Source of the DNA: Bacteroidetes bacterium QS_8_64_10
GTDB taxonomy: Bacteria > Bacteroidota > Rhodothermia > Rhodothermales > Salinibacteraceae
Assembly (NCBI GenBank): GCA_003022505.1
Contig: PXTQ01000039.1
Coordinates: 1 to 11,752 of the forward strand
Reading direction: 5' to 3'
Length of the DNA: 11,752 bases
Position 1 is the stretch's first letter, and every line of letters starts with the position of its first letter. This document shows positions 6,936-11,752 of this stretch, piece by piece. The notes under the pieces are model-generated. The model worked only from the letters and a program-made list of their open reading frames with translations. It had not been told where the DNA came from and did not search any database. The position numbers were made by a program, and so were the translations under genes.

Positions 6936-8138
6936 ATGTTCTACACGAAAGCACGCTGGAACGTCTCCAGCCATCTCGACCGCGCCGCGCCGCTCGCCGC
7001 AAGTGCGCTGGCCGCGCTTCTGCTGTTCGGCAGCGTGGCTCCCAACGAGGCGCGCGGGCAGGTGGCGAGCGCTACCGCTATCTTCCTCATGATCGAGCCG
7101 GACAGCCGCTCGGCGGGCATGGGCAACACGGGCGTCGCTCTCGCCGACAACGCCAACGCCATCTTCTGGAATCCCGCCGGACTGGGGTTCCAGCGCGGCA
7201 CGGAGTTTGGCCTGACGCACTCCACGTGGCTCCCCAAGCTGAATGCTGGATTGTACTACGAGTACCTGGTTGGGAAGCACCACATTGACGGCGTAGGCAC
7301 CGTCGGCGGGCACGTCACCTATCTGTTTCTCGGTCAGCACGAGTGCCGGACGGCCAACAACGTCCTCTGCGGTACGTTCAACTCGTATGACTTGGCGGCC
7401 GGAGCCACCTTCGCGCGTCAGTTCAGCGACCGCTTTTCGCTGGGCACCAGCGTGCGCGGCATCTACTCGAAGCTCGCCGACGGGCGGAAAAACCTCTCGG
7501 TTAAACCGGGCATCTCCGTAGGGGTAGATCTTGCCGGGCTGTACCGCTCCTCCACCTTCGACCTCGGCGGCATCGATACGCGAGCGCGGGCCGGCTTCAA
7601 CCTCGCCAACATGGGGCCGTCCATCTCGTACCTCGAAGCCGATTCCGCCTCCGCGCCCGATCCCATTCCGACGAATCTCCGCTTCGGGTATTCGTTCACG
7701 TTTGACTTTGACGAGTACAACTCGCTGACCTTTTCCAACGACTTTACCAAGATCCTGACCGACGTGCAGGAGGAGGTTCAGGGCGACAGCCTCGTGGCGG
7801 GCGAGCCGAGACCGTGGTACGAGGCCATCTTCTCATCCTGGAGATCCATTCAGGTGGATCCGAACACCAGCGACACCGATCCGGGAAGAAAACTCAGTGT
7901 GATCGACCAGCTCCTGATCGGCGTGGGGGCGGAATACTGGTACAACCAGCTTTTCGCTCTGCGAGGCGGTTATTTCTACGAGCACCCCTTCAACGGCAAC
8001 CGCGAGTTCCTGACGCTGGGAGCGGGCCTGCGCTACAATATTTTCGGCGTGGACTTCTCGTACATCTACGCGCTCGAAGAAAACAACCCGCTTGCGAATA
8101 CGATGCGCTTCTCGGTGCTGTTTAATCTGGGAGAATAA
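6936..8138 (+). CDS. porV: Type IX secretion outer-membrane protein PorV
   Basis: This 400-residue protein matches PorV in length and design. The N-terminus is an extended signal peptide with hydrophobic core at about 19-36 and probable cleavage after A-R-G at 41. The mature protein begins with the family signature: FLMIEPDSRSAGMGNTGVAL (50-69) followed by F-W-N-P-A-G-L. Alternating aromatic strands then continue to the terminal strand TMRFSVLFNLGE, as in FadL-like beta-barrels. PorV collects cargo from the translocon and presents it to PorU for sorting-signal removal. Mature PorV here has only two cysteines, C137 and C145, in one loop. The upstream gap holds a repeat element and a weak promoter-like TATTTTTT at 6892, so the gene may have its own promoter. 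The tlpA-like gene starts 14 bp after the stop. Confidence 0.92.
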   Translation: MFYTKARWNVSSHLDRAAPLAASALAALLLFGSVAPNEARGQVASATAIFLMIEPDSRSAGMGNTGVALADNANAIFWNPAGLGFQRGTEFGLTHSTWLPKLNAGLYYEYLVGKHHIDGVGTVGGHVTYLFLGQHECRTANNVLCGTFNSYDLAAGATFARQFSDRFSLGTSVRGIYSKLADGRKNLSVKPGISVGVDLAGLYRSSTFDLGGIDTRARAGFNLANMGPSISYLEADSASAPDPIPTNLRFGYSFTFDFDEYNSLTFSNDFTKILTDVQEEVQGDSLVAGEPRPWYEAIFSSWRSIQVDPNTSDTDPGRKLSVIDQLLIGVGAEYWYNQLFALRGGYFYEHPFNGNREFLTLGAGLRYNIFGVDFSYIYALEENNPLANTMRFSVLFNLGE

Positions 8139-8152
8139 GCGCCTGAACACTC

Positions 8153-8809
8153 GTGCTAAGCGCAACGGCGATCATTACAGCAGCCCTCCTCATGATGGGC
8201 GTCGGCGGGTGGTTTCTGGCCGTCATCGTGCGCGGCGGGAGCACCTGGAAGCCGAGGGGAGCGCTGGAGTGGACGGGCGCGGTGCTTTCCGGCCTGCTCG
8301 TGATCTGCGCCGGCTCGCTTGTGCTTCTCGTGCTGTCGACGCGCGTCATCAGCACCGGCGTGGGAAGCGACCCGGCGCAGCAGTCGGCGACGGGCAAGCC
8401 GGCGGAGAACTTTTCCTTTCGGCTCGTCTCCAGCGACGCCCGTCGCAGCCTGAACACCTACGACGGCAAGGTGGTGCTGGTGAACTTCTGGGCGACGTGG
8501 TGCGCGCCGTGCCGCGAGGAAATGCCCGCCCTCAGCCGCCTGCAAGAGAACTACGGCTCGGAGGGTCTGCGCGTCCTCACGATCTCGGATGAGACGCGCA
8601 AGACGCTTCAAAAATTCGAGCACGACCCGCCGCTCGAAACGACCAGCGGCTACCTGCCCGATCCGAGTAAGCTGCCCGAACCGTTTGACCGGATGCAGCG
8701 AGGCCGTCCGGTGTCGTTTCTGATCGACCGGCAGGGGCGCATCCAGGGACGCTACGTGGGCGCGCGCAGCTACGAGTTTTTCGAGCAGGCGATTGCGTCG
8801 TATCTGTGA
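8153..8809 (+). CDS. Membrane-anchored TlpA-like thioredoxin-fold protein
   Basis: This 218-residue protein has two predicted membrane helices (about 3-25 and 40-67), then a thioredoxin-like domain of the TlpA/redoxin type from about 82. The redox motif is WCAPC (C117, C120) within VLVNFWATWCAPCREEMP, and the cis-proline is probably P186 in GRPVSFLID, the usual late motif. Both ends of the hairpin are expected inside or outside together, and the catalytic domain is most likely in the periplasm. TlpA-type proteins usually reduce disulfides for cytochrome maturation or other envelope substrates; which applies here is unknown. An in-frame stop at 8144-8146 precedes the gene, so GTG 8153 is the first possible start and keeps the whole first membrane helix. 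The 14-bp spacing from porV suggests cotranscription. Confidence 0.88.
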   Translation: MLSATAIITAALLMMGVGGWFLAVIVRGGSTWKPRGALEWTGAVLSGLLVICAGSLVLLVLSTRVISTGVGSDPAQQSATGKPAENFSFRLVSSDARRSLNTYDGKVVLVNFWATWCAPCREEMPALSRLQENYGSEGLRVLTISDETRKTLQKFEHDPPLETTSGYLPDPSKLPEPFDRMQRGRPVSFLIDRQGRIQGRYVGARSYEFFEQAIASYL

Positions 8810-8828
8810 GAGGTGATAGGTTTGCAGA

Positions 8829-8893
8829 TCGGAAGGTCTGAACGTCGGAAGTCGAACGTCAAAAGACGAAGATCGAAAGTCGAAAATTGAGCG
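8829..8893 (+). repeat. Degenerate heptamer tract, TCGAAAG type
   Basis: Nine consecutive units of 7 or 8 bases start at 8829, 8837, 8845, 8852, 8859, 8866, 8873, 8880 and 8887. Examples are TCGGAAG, TCGAACG, TCAAAAG, TCGAAAG and TCGAAAA; the consensus is TCGAAAG. The tract occupies most of the spacer between the thioredoxin-like gene and the DUF92 gene. The same unit appears inverted at 47-95. Confidence 0.6.
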
Positions 8894-8915
8894 TCCCAGC
8901 CGCTACATTGTCGAA

Positions 8916-9758
8916 TTGACCGTGGTTGCCGCGCTGCTCGTCGTCGGCGATCCAGCGCTCTCGCACATAGCAGCGGGCGTGGCGGCGGGCGCTCTGTTCG
9001 GCGTGGCGGCCTGGAAGCTTCGCTTCCTGACGGCGCGCGGCGCGTGGATAGGCGGTCTCTTGGCGCTGTGCCTCATCGGGCTGGGCGGCATGGCGTGGGC
9101 CGGACCCGCGTTCTGTTTCTTTGTGCTCAGCAGCCTGCTCTCGAAGCTCGAGACGCGGCGCAAGCGGCGGGCGTCCACGCTCGCCGAGAAAGGCGACCGG
9201 CGCGACACCGGGCAAGTCTACGCCAACGGCGGCGTCGGGTGGGCGCTGCTGGCCGCGCACGCTCTCTGGCCGCACGAGGCGTGGTTCTGGGGCTTTGTGG
9301 GCGCGTTCGCGGCGGCCACCGCCGACACGTGGGCCACGGAGTTGGGCGCGTTCTCGCCGGAACGGCCGCGCCTCATCACCACGGGGCGTTGCGTCCCGCC
9401 GGGCACGTCCGGCGGCGTCTCGCTCGTGGGTACCACCGGAGCGCTGGCGGGCGCGCTCGTTCTGGGCGGCAGCCTCGCATTCTTTGCGCCCGCACGCTTT
9501 TCGGGGGAAGCGCTCGCCGTGGTCGCGGCCGCCGGCCTCGCGGGCGCGCTGGCCGACAGCCTGGCCGGCGCGACCGTGCAGGCGCAGTTCCGCCACCCAC
9601 GGCGCGAGTATCTCACGGAGCGCGCCGGGCCGGCGGATGAGCATCGCTCGCTCGAACGCGGATGGCGCTTCGTGGGCAACGACCTCGTCAACGGGCTGTG
9701 CACCGCCACGGGCGCGCTTGCGGCAATGGCAGGGCACGCGGCGTGGCTCGCGGGATGA
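8916..9758 (+). CDS. DUF92 family integral membrane protein
   Basis: This protein of about 280 residues is rich in alanine- and glycine-containing membrane helices and carries the conserved loops of the DUF92/TMEM19 family. These include the K-G-x-R-R-D-T-G-Q-V-x-A-N-G-G loop at about 92-106, ADTWATELG at 136-144, GTSGGVSLVGT at 163-173, DSLAGATVQ at 214-222 and NDLVN at 255-259. Plant VTE6, a member of this family, is a phytyl-phosphate kinase; bacterial members are mostly uncharacterised, so a prenyl-lipid phosphate kinase role is only a possibility. The start is uncertain. There is no ATG at this end: TTG 8916 and GTG 8922 are candidates, and the frame stays open back to 8820 through a heptamer repeat tract. 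The N-terminal helix is complete with either start. A repeat element and the symporter follow. Confidence 0.85.
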   Translation: MTVVAALLVVGDPALSHIAAGVAAGALFGVAAWKLRFLTARGAWIGGLLALCLIGLGGMAWAGPAFCFFVLSSLLSKLETRRKRRASTLAEKGDRRDTGQVYANGGVGWALLAAHALWPHEAWFWGFVGAFAAATADTWATELGAFSPERPRLITTGRCVPPGTSGGVSLVGTTGALAGALVLGGSLAFFAPARFSGEALAVVAAAGLAGALADSLAGATVQAQFRHPRREYLTERAGPADEHRSLERGWRFVGNDLVNGLCTATGALAAMAGHAAWLAG

Positions 9759-9856
9759 TTTTCTGCTATGGGCTTTTTATGTTCTCAATCACAGCACACG
9801 ACAAAAGTGAAATTGGCCGTTTTAGCATGTTCTGGAAGAAAAAAAATCTTCTGAAT
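9759..9856. other. AT-rich spacer after the DUF92 gene
   Basis: This is the left part of the 323-bp gap between the DUF92 and symporter genes. It is clearly AT-richer than its surroundings and has no plausible gene. A small GAAGA/TCTTC pairing around an A-run lies at 9835-9851. No classical terminator or TAnnTTTG element is seen. The remainder of the gap is the repeat element at 9857-10006 and a leader of 75 bases. Confidence 0.4.
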
Positions 9857-10006
9857 TGTCATTTACTACACTACGCTCCGTGAACCTCCCTCTGGTCGGT
9901 TTCGCACCCCGATGCGGGTGTTCGATCTGCGCCGTAGGGCGCACAATCTCCACCTCTCGGCGAGAGGTCTAAATGACGGAGATTCTGAATCAAGTTCAGA
10001 ATGACA
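9857..10006 (-). repeat. TGTCAT...ATGACA element, 150-bp copy, inverted
   Basis: Reverse-complemented, this element aligns end to end with the 150-bp copy at 11601-11750. The right-hand module and core are near-identical, and most differences lie in the middle segment. Here that segment carries an extra palindrome at 9952-9968 (ACCTCTCG and CGAGAGGT). The left hairpin (9982-10002) has a T-A pair where the other 150-bp copy has G-C. It lies 75 bases before the symporter gene. Confidence 0.85.
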
Positions 10007-10058
10007 CCTCAAAACGGGGATTTTTTGTCGCGTACAAAGGCTTTCAACATGACCTGCG

Positions 10059-10079
10059 AACCCGCAACCTGAAACGCTC
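10059..10079 (+). repeat. Short AAC-type heptamer tract before the symporter
   Basis: Three units of seven bases, AACCCGC, AACCTGA and AACGCTC, end two bases before the ATG of the symporter gene, where a ribosome-binding site would be expected. AACCCGCAAC is shared exactly with positions 118-127. Confidence 0.4.
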
Positions 10080-10081
10080 CT

Positions 10082-11461
10082 ATGCCGTGGTATAGAAAAC
10101 TGCACTGGCAAATCATCATCGGGTTGGTCCTGGGCCTGGCGTTTGGCGTCGTGGCCGCCGTCAACGGCTGGAACCAGTTTACCGCCGACTGGGTTGCGCC
10201 CTTCGGCACGATCTTCCTGAACCTGCTGAAGCTGGTGGCCGTGCCGCTCGTCCTGGCCTCACTCGTGGCGGGCGTCACCTCGCTTTCCGACCTGCAAAAG
10301 CTCTCGCGCATCGGCGGCAAGACCATCGCGCTGTATCTGGGCACCACGGCAATTGCCATCACCGTCGGCCTCGTCTACGTCAACGCGATGCGCCCCGGCG
10401 AGCAGATCCCGGAGAAGCTGCGCAACCGGCTGGAAGCGACCTATCAGGAGAATGTGGAAAAAGGGCAGGGCCTTGCCGAGACGGCGCAGGAGCGCGGCCC
10501 GCTGCAGCCGCTCGTGGACGTGGTGCCCAGCAACTTCTTCAACTCCGCCACGGACAACTCCAACATGCTCCAGATCGTCTTTGTAGCGATCTTTGTGGGC
10601 ATCGGGCTGCTGCTCATTCCCGGCAAAAAAGCGGAACCGCTCATCCGCATTTTCGAGAGCTTAAACGATCTGGTCATCAAGCTGGTGGAGATCGTGATGC
10701 TGATGGCCCCGCTCGGCGTCTTTGCGCTCCTCGCGGACACGATCACGTCCATCACCGCCGAGAGCGCCGGGCAGATTCTGGAACTTTTGGGCGCGCTGGC
10801 CTACTACTGCCTGGCCGTCGTGCTGGGCCTGGCGACGATGGTATTCGTGGTCTATCCCGCGTTGCTGAAAAGCTTTACCAACATGAGCGTCGGCACGTTC
10901 TTCCGGGGCATCGCGCCCGCCCAGCTCGTGGCGTTCTCCACGTCGTCGAGCGGGGCGACGCTGCCCGTTACGATGGACTGCGCCGAAAAGAACCTGGGCG
11001 TCTCCGAGGAGGTGTCGTCGTTCGCCTTGCCGCTCGGCGCGACGATCAACATGGACGGCACGGCGCTCTACCAGGGCGTGGCGGCGCTCTTTATCGGGCA
11101 AGTGCTGAACGTCGGCCTGAGCCTGGGGGAGCAGATCGAACTGGTGACGCTCGTCGTGCTCATCTCCATCGGCACGGCGGCAGTGCCGTCGGCGGGCATC
11201 GTGATGCTGGTGATCGTGCTCGAAAACTTCGGCATCCCGGCGGCGGGTATCGCGCTCATCGTGGGCGTGGACCGGCCGCTCGACATGCTGCGAACCACCA
11301 ACAACATCACGGGGGACGCCATGGTGGCCTCGGCGGTGGCCTCGTCGGAAGACGAATTGCACATCCCCGAATCGCCCCAGACGGAGGGGGTCAACGTAGA
11401 AGATGGGCAGCCGGAAGACGGGCAGCCGGCGTCGCGCGATCGAGCGGAGCAGGTGGGGTGA
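10082..11461 (+). CDS. Dicarboxylate/amino acid:cation symporter (DAACS family)
   Basis: This 459-residue inner-membrane transporter belongs to the glutamate/aspartate symporter family (GltP/GltPh/DctA fold). The serine-rich tip of hairpin 1 (AFSTSSSGATLPVT, 284-297), the NMDGT motif (323-327) and the substrate-binding helix are all present. The last reads D397, D401, R404, T405, N408 and D412, each exactly seven positions after GltPh D390, D394, R397, T398, N401 and D405. Conserved Arg404 points to an acidic substrate such as glutamate, aspartate or a C4-dicarboxylate, imported with sodium or protons. Compared with GltPh there is a longer hydrophilic loop at about 104-150 (NRLEATYQENVEKGQG region), as in several bacterial members. 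The C-terminal tail (421-459) is acidic and contains a doubled E-D-G-Q-P. ATG 10082 fits the family start, MPWYRKLHWQIIIGL. The gene lies between inverted copies of a 150-bp repeat. Confidence 0.93.
   Translation: MPWYRKLHWQIIIGLVLGLAFGVVAAVNGWNQFTADWVAPFGTIFLNLLKLVAVPLVLASLVAGVTSLSDLQKLSRIGGKTIALYLGTTAIAITVGLVYVNAMRPGEQIPEKLRNRLEATYQENVEKGQGLAETAQERGPLQPLVDVVPSNFFNSATDNSNMLQIVFVAIFVGIGLLLIPGKKAEPLIRIFESLNDLVIKLVEIVMLMAPLGVFALLADTITSITAESAGQILELLGALAYYCLAVVLGLATMVFVVYPALLKSFTNMSVGTFFRGIAPAQLVAFSTSSSGATLPVTMDCAEKNLGVSEEVSSFALPLGATINMDGTALYQGVAALFIGQVLNVGLSLGEQIELVTLVVLISIGTAAVPSAGIVMLVIVLENFGIPAAGIALIVGVDRPLDMLRTTNNITGDAMVASAVASSEDELHIPESPQTEGVNVEDGQPEDGQPASRDRAEQVG
11399..11428 (+). repeat. 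15-bp tandem duplication in the symporter tail
   Basis: Two adjacent 15-base units (11399-11413 and 11414-11428) differ at one position and encode E-D-G-Q-P twice (residues 440-449). The repeat keeps frame and lies in the hydrophilic tail outside the transport fold. Confidence 0.75.
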
Positions 11462-11488
11462 CGGCGGACGGCCGACTGCGGACCGCCG
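11462..11488 (+). terminator. Weak hairpin just after the symporter stop
   Basis: CGGCGG (11462-11467) pairs with CCGCCG (11483-11488) around a 15-base GC-rich loop, directly after the stop codon. There is no T-run, so intrinsic termination is doubtful. From here to 11600 I see no gene. Confidence 0.25.
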
Positions 11489-11600
11489 GCAGAGGTCGTG
11501 GATAGTGCAGCTTCAAGGGGTAAATTGGGCAAAGAAGCTGTTCAGGCTGGCTACCGGACAGTTTTTAACCTGATTGGGCCGAAAAATCCCCAAAAGAGAT

Positions 11601-11750
11601 TGTCATGCTGAACTTGATTCAGCATCTCCGTAATCCAGCGTCTTGCCTTGCTTATGGAGATTGTGCGCCCTACGGCGCAGATCGGACACCCGCATCGGGG
11701 TGCGAAACCGACCAGAGGGAGGTTCACGGAGCGTAGCGTAGTAAATGACA
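11601..11750 (+). repeat. TGTCAT...ATGACA element, 150-bp copy, direct
   Basis: The element starts TGTCATGCTGAAC and ends GTAAATGACA. In order it holds a perfect eight-base-pair hairpin at 11605-11625 (ATGCTGAA, TTCAGCAT), a variable segment flanked by CTCC and GGAG, the TGCGCC-CTAC-GGCGCA hairpin, the CACCC/GGGTG hairpin and a right-hand module of about 50 bases. It is the mirror partner of the copy at 9857-10006. Confidence 0.85.
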
Positions 11751-11752
11751 AA

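Noticed and set aside
1931..11750. CRISPR array
   Set aside because: The repeats are far apart, in both orientations and of unequal length, with no regular spacers and no cas genes.
9857..11750. Classical composite transposon or insertion sequence
   Set aside because: No transposase gene exists and no target-site duplication flanks either 150-bp element; only the inverted geometry is kept as a finding.

Overview
The window looks like a chromosomal stretch from a high-GC (about 60 %, judged by eye) member of the Bacteroidota/Rhodothermota group, probably Rhodothermia or a Salinibacter-like relative. Three things point there. A porU-like and porV-like pair of type IX secretion genes (a system restricted to this phylum group) sits side by side. 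No start codon has a convincing Shine-Dalgarno sequence. One gap holds a good match to the Bacteroidota-type -7 promoter element TAnnTTTG. All recognised genes are on the + strand.

Layout. The left edge may hold the last codons of an upstream gene (3-71). Then come a stand-alone LON substrate-binding-domain protein (237-884), a metallo-beta-lactamase-fold hydrolase (1036-1893), an 89-residue orphan histidine-kinase dimerisation/phosphoacceptor domain (2174-2443), a PorU-like C25 peptidase interrupted by a frame break near base 3398 (2676-6682), PorV (6936-8138), a membrane-anchored TlpA/thioredoxin-like protein only 14 bp behind porV (8153-8809), a DUF92 membrane protein (8916-9758) and a glutamate/aspartate-type dicarboxylate:cation symporter (10082-11461).

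Functional links. PorU is the sortase-like peptidase that removes C-terminal sorting signals from type IX cargo, and PorV is the outer-membrane shuttle that delivers cargo to it, so these two work together. The thioredoxin-like gene is probably cotranscribed with porV and could serve envelope disulfide chemistry; mature PorV has exactly two cysteines. The other genes look like unconnected housekeeping or transport functions.

The most distinctive content lies between the genes. Four intergenic elements (1931-2042, 6743-6825, 9857-10006, 11601-11750) begin TGTCAT and end ATGACA. Three share a near-identical core, and one stem shows a compensatory base-pair change between copies. Two 150-bp copies stand in opposite orientation on either side of the symporter gene. 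A second layer consists of degenerate tracts with a 7-8-nt period: a TCGAAAG type (47-95 inverted, 8829-8893) and an AAC type (103-158, 890-910, 10059-10079). There is no transposase, tRNA, rRNA or CRISPR array.
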